A stretch of DNA of 5,139 nucleotides from Candidatus Woesearchaeota archaeon (GCA_026394915.1 JAPLZS010000087.1:1-5139); one strand, 5' to 3'; counted from the stretch's first letter, positions 1 through 4,968 are shown. Notes: generated by a model not told the origin, from the sequence alone. Made by a program: numbers and translations.

Positions 1-333
1 CTTGCTTGTCAGGGAGGGTTCACTATCAACACAACAGATGCCAGGATGGTGTATCAGGGCATAGAATTGCCTTTGATTCTGGTCAAGGAAAACCAGACAG
101 TCCGCTTTGAGCCGAAGATAGACTCTGGGGTTACAGACAGGTTTATAGCCTACCCAGTGCAGTACACGACAATGAAAAAATATAAGCTTGCAGGAATGAG
201 CCCTGATGTTGTTGATACTATGTTCTCAAGGCTTTACTTCATGAACGGACAGGGCCTTAAGCATTTTGAGCTCATAAATGAATCATCTCACATAATCGCA
301 GGCAGGATCCTGGTCTTCAAGATAATATGGTAA
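1..333 (+). CDS. aglB: Probable oligosaccharyltransferase AglB/STT3, C-terminal fragment (5' end outside window)
   Basis: The reading frame is open from base 1 and ends at TAA 331-333, so 110 C-terminal residues are visible and the true start lies upstream. AglB moves a lipid-linked glycan onto Asn of N-X-S/T sequons in exported proteins, at the outer face of the membrane. The visible part has no membrane segment and fits the C-terminal globular domain. The main support is the stretch FSRLYFMNGQGLKHFEL followed by the closing strand ILVFKIIW, which matches the usual end of archaeal AglB proteins: a SRLYF-type helix, a short G-x-GL turn, a HF-x-L strand, then V-x-K. An early CQGGFTINTTDARMVYQG segment also suits this domain. 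The catalytic WWDYG and metal-binding motifs would lie upstream, so the identity rests on the tail alone. An internal ATG at 46 is not a credible start because homology-like sequence runs through it. Another extracellular-domain membrane protein remains possible. Confidence 0.6.
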   Translation, partial: LACQGGFTINTTDARMVYQGIELPLILVKENQTVRFEPKIDSGVTDRFIAYPVQYTTMKKYKLAGMSPDVVDTMFSRLYFMNGQGLKHFELINESSHIIAGRILVFKIIW

Positions 334-345
334 TGTTCATTTAAA

Positions 346-365
346 GATTTGCATGGATTTGCATA
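346..365. repeat. 10-bp tandem direct repeat upstream of TATA box
   Basis: Two adjacent 10-bp units (gatttgcatg, then gatttgcata) differ only in the last base. They end 5 bases before the TATA box at 371. One unit is about one helical turn, so both copies face the same side of the DNA. This would suit a regulator or a TFB-contacting element, but it could also be a slippage duplication. Confidence 0.6.
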
Positions 366-370
366 AACTA

Positions 371-379
371 TTTAAAATA
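371..379 (+). promoter_or_regulatory. TATA box (box A) for the gene at 469
   Basis: TTTAAAATA is close to the archaeal box A consensus, in an AT-rich gap 90 bases before the ATG at 469. Transcription would start around 400, giving a leader of about 65-70 nt with a ribosome binding site. A second candidate is the tatata at 403-408, which would place the start near 432. Confidence 0.5.
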
Positions 380-400
380 TGATGTATTAATAAAGCATAA

Positions 401-418
401 CCTATATATCTGTATAGG
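401..418. promoter_or_regulatory. Short palindrome at the predicted transcription start
   Basis: CCTATA (401-406) and TATAGG (413-418) are perfect inverted arms around a 6-base centre. The site lies 22-39 bases after the start of the TATA box at 371-379, where transcription should begin. Archaeal repressors often bind dyads at this position. With 6-bp arms in AT-rich DNA, chance is a real alternative. Confidence 0.3.
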
Positions 419-430
419 ATATAGCATAAA

Positions 431-448
431 TGATATTATTGATATTAT
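431..448. repeat. 9-bp perfect tandem repeat in the leader of the gene at 469
   Basis: Two identical adjacent copies of tgatattat lie between the predicted transcription start and the ribosome binding site at 459-466. The sequence is entirely AT-rich and weakly structured, which may keep the leader open. No binding protein can be proposed. Confidence 0.65.
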
Positions 449-458
449 AAAAGAAAAA

Positions 459-466
459 GAGGGTGA
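459..466 (+). promoter_or_regulatory. Shine-Dalgarno site that decides the start at 469
   Basis: GAGGGTGA contains GGTGA, complementary to the archaeal 16S 3' end, two bases before ATG 469. A GTG in the same frame at 463 would extend the protein by two residues (M-N), but that GTG is part of the Shine-Dalgarno itself, so ATG 469 is the better start. Confidence 0.7.
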
Positions 467-468
467 AC

Positions 469-1260
469 ATGGCTTTGAATCAGGTTTTGGTGGACTATAT
501 CCAGAACCAAATAAGGAAAGGTTTTTCTCTTGACCGCATAAAAGAATTTCTTCTTGGCCAGGGCTATAATCCATCTGAGGTGAATGATGCTGCTTCTGCT
601 ATAACAAAAGAGAGGATAGAATCAATGAAAAGTTATATAAAGCAGGAAATAAAACAGGGAAATGACAATGCAGGCATAAGATCAATGATGATGTCTTATG
701 GCTACAGTGAAGGAGAGGTGAATGAAGCAATGAAATCTGCCGCAAGCAAGATTCCGAGCTGGGCAATACTTATTCTCCTTGTTTCATTTGTCATAATAGG
801 CGGATTCCTTTATGTTGTCTCAAGGCCTTCAACAGAGATTGTTAGCATTCCAACTGCTACTGCCCCTTCAACTCCTGGCAGCCAACCAATGCAGGCAGAG
901 CCAACTTCCTCTGCACAAATCCCACCTGTCACAGAGACCGGTACTGCAACAACAGGCCAGAATGCTGAATTTGCTAATATAAACAAGAAATATGATGTCA
1001 TAAACGCAACATCAGATGAGAAGATAATGAAAGCAGTGCAGATGTGCGATAACACTGCAAACGAGATATACAAGGATACGTGCTTTGACCAGCTTTCAAA
1101 GGCGACAAGGGATTATACCCTGTGCAGCAAGATAACAGACTCTGTCCAGAGGGACAACTGCTACAAGAGGACTGCAATATATACACAGAACAGGGAAGTA
1201 TGCAGCCAGATAGCAGACCCCCAGATAAGAGGAGAATGCCAGATATATGAATATGTATGA
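469..1260 (+). CDS. Unrecognised single-pass membrane protein with a cytoplasmic helical duplication and an outer C-x11-C-x13 repeat domain
   Basis: 263 residues from ATG 469; I do not recognise a named family. In order: residues 10-45 and 56-91 form two copies of a helical unit offset by exactly 46 residues (YI...I..G.....I.......GY...EVN.A). Residues 98-118 are one hydrophobic membrane segment. Residues 119-165 are a Ser/Thr/Pro/Ala-rich linker without Cys. Residues 193-263 carry six cysteines at 193, 205, 219, 231, 245 and 257, all the cysteines of the protein. There is no cleavable signal peptide. Lysines before the segment and the location of all Cys after it suggest N-terminus inside, C-terminus outside, with the cysteines forming disulfides. 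One sequon, N179-A-T, sits just before the Cys domain. The gene has its own promoter and leader, between the aglB-like gene and secFD. A role in secretion, surface anchoring or folding of exported proteins is plausible from context only; a structural cell-surface role fits equally well. Confidence 0.9.
   Translation: MALNQVLVDYIQNQIRKGFSLDRIKEFLLGQGYNPSEVNDAASAITKERIESMKSYIKQEIKQGNDNAGIRSMMMSYGYSEGEVNEAMKSAASKIPSWAILILLVSFVIIGGFLYVVSRPSTEIVSIPTATAPSTPGSQPMQAEPTSSAQIPPVTETGTATTGQNAEFANINKKYDVINATSDEKIMKAVQMCDNTANEIYKDTCFDQLSKATRDYTLCSKITDSVQRDNCYKRTAIYTQNREVCSQIADPQIRGECQIYEYV
496..741 (+). repeat. Coding: two 46-residue-spaced helical repeats
   Basis: Residues 10-45 (496-603) and 56-91 (634-741) of the protein at 469 align without gaps at an offset of 46 residues, with 11 identities in 36 positions: Y10/56, I11/57, I15/61, G18/64, I24/70, G32/78, Y33/79, E37/83, V38/84, N39/85, A41/87. 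Each looks like two short helices with a GY turn and an EVN cap. The DNA copies have diverged, so the duplication is old. Confidence 0.75.
1045..1257 (+). repeat. Coding: 26-residue cysteine repeats (C-x11-C-x13), two full and one partial
   Basis: Residues 193-218, 219-244 and 245-263 of the protein at 469 each begin with Cys and have a second Cys 12 residues later. The two inter-unit gaps are both exactly 13 residues. Shared positions include CS-x-I (units 2 and 3), D or G before the second Cys, and a polar helix after it. The third unit stops after the second Cys. The pattern suggests stacked helical hairpins, each pinned by one disulfide; that fold is an inference. Confidence 0.8.
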
Positions 1261-1314
1261 TACTAATCAATAGGTTAAAACAAGTATTGATATAGAGAGT
1301 ATAATCAGAATAGC

Positions 1315-1322
1315 TTATTTTT
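1315..1322 (+). terminator. Possible T-rich terminator after the gene at 469
   Basis: TTATTTTT lies 55 bases after the stop at 1258-1260 and just before the secF TATA box. Archaeal RNA polymerase can terminate on T-tracts without a hairpin. An AT-rich inverted repeat (atcaata 1266-1272, tattgat 1285-1291, 12-base loop) lies upstream, but it is weak and too far from the T-tract to act as a bacterial-type terminator. Confidence 0.3.
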
Positions 1323-1331
1323 CTCAAAATA

Positions 1332-1339
1332 TTTATAAA
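1332..1339 (+). promoter_or_regulatory. TATA box for secF (leaderless)
   Basis: TTTATAAA is a near-ideal archaeal box A. Its centre is about 26 bases before ATG 1362, the usual distance to the transcription start, so the mRNA probably begins at or beside the ATG. The 22 bases before the ATG hold a run of seven T (1349-1355) and no Shine-Dalgarno, in agreement with leaderless initiation. Confidence 0.7.
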
Positions 1340-1361
1340 TGAATGGCGTTTTTTTCCTTAT

Positions 1362-2456
1362 ATGGCTAGCAAGAGGGAAAGAAGGGAAAAGGCAAGACTG
1401 AGGCATCTCCAGAGACAGGGCCTTGCATCAAGGCAGGAAGAGACTGCTGAAGAAAACCATGAAAGCCATCCTGGCCATCCAGATAAAAGCCACAAATCAA
1501 AACATGATTTTCTAAGCAGATTCAAAGCGCCTTTAAAGCATATCTATGAAAAAGAGTACAAGAAACTGTTCATCATAACAATTGTCCTTTTTATTCTTGC
1601 TGTTGCTCAGATTGGATACCAAGTGTACTCAACAGGGGATTTCATAAACAAGGGAGTTGCTCTTAAAGGCGGAGTTACGATAACTGTACCTAATGTCAAT
1701 TATGATTCTAATGAGCTTGAAAGCTATCTAAGGGGGGTGTTTTCAGGAAAAGATATTTCTATAAGGACGTTGACAGGCAGCAGAGGTACGCAGAGCTTTT
1801 CTATCAGCGCAGAGATCACAACCCCTGAAGAGATTGCAAAATTAGAATCAGACATATCAAGCAAGCTCAATGTGACAAAAGACCAGTACACTGCTAACTA
1901 TGTCGGATCATCGCTTGGAGCTGATTTCTTTAAGCAGACAATCCTGTCCCTGATAATAGCATTCTGTGCAATGGCGCTTGTTGTCTTCATCTATTTCAGG
2001 GTGCCTATACCTTCCTTGATAGTGATAATATGCGCATTGGCTGATATAATAGAGACGCTTGCTGTCGTGAATCTTCTCGGCATAAAAGTCTCCACAGGAG
2101 GAATTGCAGCATTCCTCATGCTCATAGGGTATTCAGTAGACACAGACATACTGCTTACAACAAGGCTCTTGAAGAGAAAAGAAGAGACAATGGAAGAGAG
2201 CATATATTCTGCTGCAAAGACAGGACTGACAATGACAATAACTGCCATAGCAGCAGTCCTTGTCGCCTTGTTCCTCTCAAAATCAGCAGAGCTTGCGCAG
2301 ATCATGACAATACTTTTCATAGGCCTTGTCTTTGATATACTCAACACATGGATACAGAACATGGGTATCCTGAGATTGTATCTTGAGATAAAGGCAGCAA
2401 AAGCGGATAAAGACAATAGCGAGGAAAACGAGAGATCAGAGGAAGATAATGCATAA
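1362..2456 (+). CDS. secF: Protein-export membrane protein SecF
   Basis: 364 residues. SecF pairs with SecD at the SecYE channel and uses ion flow to help pull proteins through the membrane. Predicted membrane segments lie at about 69-88, 190-212, 217-240, 244-266, 287-305 and 310-332, the six expected, with the outer P1-type domain between segments 1 and 2 (about 95-185). The signature GYSVDTDILLTTR at 256-268 includes D260, matching the conserved Asp of the SecF fourth membrane segment. The P1 entry motif reads GVALKGG (98-104), where an acidic residue is usual at the position of A100. Two odd parts are a hydrophilic N-terminal tail of about 65 residues, strongly basic at 4-18 and His-rich at 33-48, and an acidic C-terminal tail (349-363). 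ATG 1362 is chosen because it lies at the proper distance from the TATA box and no in-frame start precedes it. The stop codon lies within the start of secD. Confidence 0.95.
   Translation: MASKRERREKARLRHLQRQGLASRQEETAEENHESHPGHPDKSHKSKHDFLSRFKAPLKHIYEKEYKKLFIITIVLFILAVAQIGYQVYSTGDFINKGVALKGGVTITVPNVNYDSNELESYLRGVFSGKDISIRTLTGSRGTQSFSISAEITTPEEIAKLESDISSKLNVTKDQYTANYVGSSLGADFFKQTILSLIIAFCAMALVVFIYFRVPIPSLIVIICALADIIETLAVVNLLGIKVSTGGIAAFLMLIGYSVDTDILLTTRLLKRKEETMEESIYSAAKTGLTMTITAIAAVLVALFLSKSAELAQIMTILFIGLVFDILNTWIQNMGILRLYLEIKAAKADKDNSEENERSEEDNA
2438..2443 (+). promoter_or_regulatory. Shine-Dalgarno for secD inside the end of secF
   Basis: AGAGGA lies five bases before ATG 2449, inside the last codons of secF. 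With the ATGCATAA overlap (secD start 2449-2451, secF stop 2454-2456), it supports re-initiation by ribosomes finishing secF. Confidence 0.6.
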
Positions 2457-4065
2457 GATAACCCAGATACTGAAGAAAGTAAGAGTCATAATCCTTTTAG
2501 CTTTCCTGCTCATGGCAGTGGCTGCAATAAATCCCAATCCATGGCAGACAGGCGTTGCAATAAGGGGAGTCAGCAAGAACAGCTCTGCATCGATTGCAGG
2601 CATGACAAACCCTTCTGCCAATATCGCACCCAGAAGCAGGGAGATCATCCTCAGCATGAATAATATCCCTATCAAGAATGAGGATGACTATAACAATTTT
2701 GTAAGCGCTCTTGAGCCGAACAGGACAGTGCAGATAAAGACGAACAAGATGACTTACAGGCTTGATACAATCGCGAATTATGGCGTTGATGTCTCAAACA
2801 AGACAGAATTATTGGGGATACAGGATCTTGGTCTTAACACGTATAACGCCCCTACAACAAACATAAGGAAAGGGCTTGATCTGCAGGGCGGAACAAGAGT
2901 ATTGCTCCAGCCAGAGGAGAAAGTGAGCGTAGAAGACATGGATATGGTCATCTCAAACATGAAAGAGAGGCTTAATGTCTACGGCCTTTCTGATGTCACG
3001 ATAACAGAGACAAAAGACCTCAGCGGCAACAGTTTTGTCCTTGTGGAGATTGCAGGAGTCAATGCAGATGAGGTGAAGGAACTCATTGCAAAACAGGGAA
3101 AATTCGAGTCAAAGATAGGCAATGACACCATATTCAGGGGCGGAGGAGACATAACATATGTATGCAGGAGCGCATCCTGCTCAGGAATAGACTCTCAGAC
3201 CGGCTGCGGAACAAATGCAGCAGGATGGTCATGCAGGTTCAGATTTGCTATATCATTAAGCCCGGCTGCAGCAAAAAAGCAGGCAGATATAACTGGCAAG
3301 CTTGATGTTATCACAGAAGACAAAACTCAGTATCTCAGCAAGAAGATTGATCTTTTCCTTGATAATGCTCTTGTTGACAGCCTGAGCATAGGGGCTGACC
3401 TGAAAGGAAAGGCAGCCACTGACATCGAGATATCAGGAGGGGGATCCGGAAAGACAAGAGATGAGGCCATAAATGACGCCCTCAAAAACATGAAGAGGCT
3501 CCAGACAATACTTGTTACAGGATCGCTTCCTGTAAAGCTGAATATCGTGCAGACAGATGATATATCCCCTGTGCTGGGCAAGGAATTCATCTCAAACGCA
3601 ATCACAATAGCCCTGTTATCAATACTTGCAGTTGCAGTCATAATATTCATAAGATATAGGAAAGTAGAAGTATCTGTCCCTATAATGATCACAATGATCT
3701 CAGAGGTCATACTTCTGCTCGGATTTGCAGCTCTTGTGGGCTGGAACATAGACATAGCTGCAATCGCAGGAATAATCGTGGCAGCAGGGACAGGTGTTGA
3801 TGATCAGATTGTGATAGCAGATGAGGTCCTGAGAGGAGTTACATCTGATTTCTCATACAACTGGAAACATAAGATAAAGAATGCATTCTTCATAATAATG
3901 GGCGCTTATGCGACAACTGTTGTGGCTATGATACCATTGATGTTCGCAGGCGCCGGCCTGATAAAAGGATTCGCTTTCACAACAATAGTCGGAGTGAGCT
4001 TCGGAGTGTTCGTTGCAAGGCCTGCATTCGCGGCAATGATCGAAGTTCTGCTGAAGAAAGGATAG
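2449..4065 (+). CDS. secD: Protein-export membrane protein SecD, archaeal type with a PDZ-like N-terminal segment
   Basis: 538 residues; partner of SecF in Sec-dependent export. Membrane segments are at about 12-28, 381-401, 408-430, 433-456, 478-500 and 505-531, with a large outer region between the first and second. That region begins with a PDZ-like stretch (34-106): GVAIRGV...S.AS.AGM, then REIILSMNNIPIKNEDD and a closing VQIKT strand. The P1 domain follows, with the classic GLDLQGGTR at 142-150. A four-Cys insertion (C239, C244, C253, C262) follows GGGDITYVCRS. A GGGSGKTRDEA segment then leads into the MKRLQTILVTGSLPVKL hinge (349-363). The fourth-segment signature GTGVDDQIVIADE (447-459) contains D451, the probable ion-coupling Asp. 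The length is normal for archaeal SecD. Translation is probably coupled to secF. Sequons at N44, N91, N117 and N225 are all on the outer side, so the protein could be an AglB substrate. Confidence 0.95.
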   Translation: MHKITQILKKVRVIILLAFLLMAVAAINPNPWQTGVAIRGVSKNSSASIAGMTNPSANIAPRSREIILSMNNIPIKNEDDYNNFVSALEPNRTVQIKTNKMTYRLDTIANYGVDVSNKTELLGIQDLGLNTYNAPTTNIRKGLDLQGGTRVLLQPEEKVSVEDMDMVISNMKERLNVYGLSDVTITETKDLSGNSFVLVEIAGVNADEVKELIAKQGKFESKIGNDTIFRGGGDITYVCRSASCSGIDSQTGCGTNAAGWSCRFRFAISLSPAAAKKQADITGKLDVITEDKTQYLSKKIDLFLDNALVDSLSIGADLKGKAATDIEISGGGSGKTRDEAINDALKNMKRLQTILVTGSLPVKLNIVQTDDISPVLGKEFISNAITIALLSILAVAVIIFIRYRKVEVSVPIMITMISEVILLLGFAALVGWNIDIAAIAGIIVAAGTGVDDQIVIADEVLRGVTSDFSYNWKHKIKNAFFIIMGAYATTVVAMIPLMFAGAGLIKGFAFTTIVGVSFGVFVARPAFAAMIEVLLKKG

Positions 4066-4078
4066 ATGATCAGTCATA

Positions 4079-4098
4079 ATAAACAAATATAAACAAAT
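4079..4098. repeat. 10-bp perfect tandem repeat upstream of the pyrH TATA box
   Basis: Two identical adjacent copies of ataaacaaat end 3 bases before the TATA box at 4102. The A-rich second copy may also serve as the BRE contacted by TFB. Its sequence differs from the repeat at 346-365, so the two are not copies of one operator. Confidence 0.65.
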
Positions 4099-4101
4099 AA
4101 T

Positions 4102-4110
4102 TTTAATAAA
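4102..4110 (+). promoter_or_regulatory. TATA box for pyrH (leaderless)
   Basis: TTTAATAAA is centred about 28 bases before ATG 4134. There is no Shine-Dalgarno in the A-rich sequence before the ATG. A leaderless transcript separate from secFD is the simplest reading, although read-through from secD (stop at 4065) cannot be excluded, since I see no clear terminator in the 68-base gap. Confidence 0.55.
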
Positions 4111-4133
4111 AGTAAAGAGATATCAGATAAAAA

Positions 4134-4826
4134 ATGAAGACTTTTGTAATCTCTCTCGGCGGGTCGATAATTGTTCCTGAAGATATCAATGTGGAGTTTC
4201 TGAAGGAGTTCAGGGAGCTTATAGTCGGGCAGATAAATAAAGACGCGCCAAAGAGGTTTGCGATAATCTGCGGTGGAGGAGGTGTCAATAGGATGTATAA
4301 CTCTGCGCTGAAAGAGATAATCTCGCCTTCAATACCCTCAGATGAGACTCTTGATCTTCTGGGCATAAGCGTGACTTCCATGAATGCTTGCTTCGTAAAG
4401 CTCATCTTCGAGGATCTTGCATATGAAAATGTGATTGACAATCCAACAAAGAAGATAAAGACAGACAAGAGGATAATAATCGGCTGCGGATGGAAGCCAG
4501 GCTGCTCGACTGACAAGGACGCTGTGCTTATTGCAGACAATCTGGATGCAGATGTCGTGATAAACCTGACAGATACTGATTATGTGTACACAAAAGACCC
4601 AAGGCAATTCAGGGATGCCAATAAGATTGAAAAGATGGGCTGGAAAGACCTTATGAAGATAATAGGAAACAGATGGACTCCAAAACTGAGAGGCCCTTTT
4701 GATCCTTCTGCTGCAAAGCTTGCAGAAAAGAACAGATTGAAGGTGATCATTGCAAAAGGCACTGATCTCGCAAACCTCAGGAATATAATAGAAGGAAAGA
4801 AATTCAAAGGTACTACAATAGAATAG
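4134..4826 (+). CDS. pyrH: Uridylate (UMP) kinase, archaeal type
   Basis: 230 residues, the usual length of archaeal UMP kinases. The enzyme phosphorylates UMP to UDP with ATP in the cytoplasm, feeding UTP and CTP synthesis; relatives form hexamers of the amino-acid kinase fold. Visible motifs: SLGGSIIVP (7-15) for ATP phosphate binding; ICGGGGVNR (45-53), the glycine loop for UMP; the DLLGISVTSMNA helix (74-85); GWKPGCSTDKDAVLIA (119-134), with the T126-D127 pair of the family; NLTDTDYVYTKDP (144-156), the nucleotide-site loop; GPFDPSAAKLA (187-197); and a closing FKGTTIE (224-230). The short length, the lack of an ACT domain and the GPFDP segment separate it from aspartokinase and glutamate 5-kinase. 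The start at 4134 leaves only three residues before the core beta strand and fits the TATA distance. The stop codon lies inside a 9-bp triple repeat. It has no evident functional link to its secretion neighbours. Confidence 0.95.
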   Translation: MKTFVISLGGSIIVPEDINVEFLKEFRELIVGQINKDAPKRFAIICGGGGVNRMYNSALKEIISPSIPSDETLDLLGISVTSMNACFVKLIFEDLAYENVIDNPTKKIKTDKRIIIGCGWKPGCSTDKDAVLIADNLDADVVINLTDTDYVYTKDPRQFRDANKIEKMGWKDLMKIIGNRWTPKLRGPFDPSAAKLAEKNRLKVIIAKGTDLANLRNIIEGKKFKGTTIE

Positions 4827-4844
4827 ATAGAATAAATAGAATAA
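4818..4844. repeat. 9-bp tandem repeat, three copies, spanning the pyrH stop
   Basis: Three adjacent copies of atagaatar (r = g in the first, a in the others). Because the unit is three codons long, the pyrH frame reads Ile-Glu-stop three times in a row, with stops at 4824-4826, 4833-4835 and 4842-4844. The most likely origin is slippage duplication of the last codons of the gene. Confidence 0.8.
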
Positions 4845-4854
4845 GTGCAGATTG

Positions 4855-4870
4855 CATCACGTCATCACTT
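4855..4870. repeat. 8-bp tandem repeat between pyrH and the last gene
   Basis: catcacgt is followed directly by catcactt, matching at seven of eight positions. It lies between the triple 9-bp array and the 12-bp repeat, overlapping the latter by four bases. No function can be assigned. Confidence 0.5.
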
Positions 4871-4890
4871 GACCAAAAACTTGACTAAAA
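4867..4890. repeat. 12-bp tandem repeat upstream of the last TATA box
   Basis: acttgaccaaaa is followed directly by acttgactaaaa, matching at 11 of 12 positions. It ends 9 bases before the TATA box at 4900, where an archaeal activator or BRE-proximal element could sit. It is the third promoter here with a tandem repeat in this position. Confidence 0.6.
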
Positions 4891-4899
4891 TCAACAAGA

Positions 4900-4907
4900 T
4901 TTAAATA
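4900..4907 (+). promoter_or_regulatory. TATA box for the gene at 4981
   Basis: TTTAAATA matches the archaeal box A well and predicts transcription from about 4930, giving a leader of roughly 50 nt with a Shine-Dalgarno. An alternative box, atatataaa at 4914-4922, would shorten the leader by about 14 nt. Confidence 0.55.
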
Positions 4908-4968
4908 GCTGTGATATATAAACTGGGCATAGATACTAGAAATATAACAAAGGGCATAATAAAAAAGC

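Noticed and set aside
463..468. GTG at 463 as the start of the membrane protein
   Set aside because: The GTG is part of the GGTGA Shine-Dalgarno. ATG 469 lies directly after it and needs no unusual arrangement.
1266..1291. Hairpin terminator after the double-repeat protein gene
   Set aside because: The 7-bp arms are almost all A/T with a 12-base loop, and no T-tract follows directly. The separate T-tract at 1315-1322 is the better candidate.
998..1327. 109-residue open frame on the - strand
   Set aside because: It is antisense to the Cys-repeat region and its Cys/Ser/Leu-rich composition mirrors that gene. It has no ribosome binding site evidence or recognisable domain.
1991..2416. 141-residue open frame on the - strand
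   Set aside because: It is a shadow of secF in its membrane region; its apparent hydrophobicity comes from the complementary codons. The same applies to the frame at 3327-3755 opposite secD.
3436..3456. P-loop-like GGGSGKT in SecD (residues 330-336), suggesting ATP binding
   Set aside because: It lies in the outer region of SecD with no Walker B or nucleotide-binding fold nearby. A glycine-rich turn here, before the MKRLQTIL hinge, is normal in archaeal SecD.
4103..4540. 145-residue open frame on the - strand
   Set aside because: It is antisense to pyrH, which has full family motifs across the same interval.
4134..4826. Aspartokinase, glutamate 5-kinase or isopentenyl phosphate kinase as alternatives to UMP kinase
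   Set aside because: The length of 230 residues, the STD segment at 125-127, NLTDTDYVYTKDP, GPFDPSAAKLA and the closing FKGTTIE together match the archaeal UMP kinase branch better than the other amino-acid kinases.
4818..4890. CRISPR-like or origin-iteron array
   Set aside because: The units are 8-12 bp, directly adjacent without spacers and different in sequence from one array to the next. This fits neither CRISPR repeats nor iterons.
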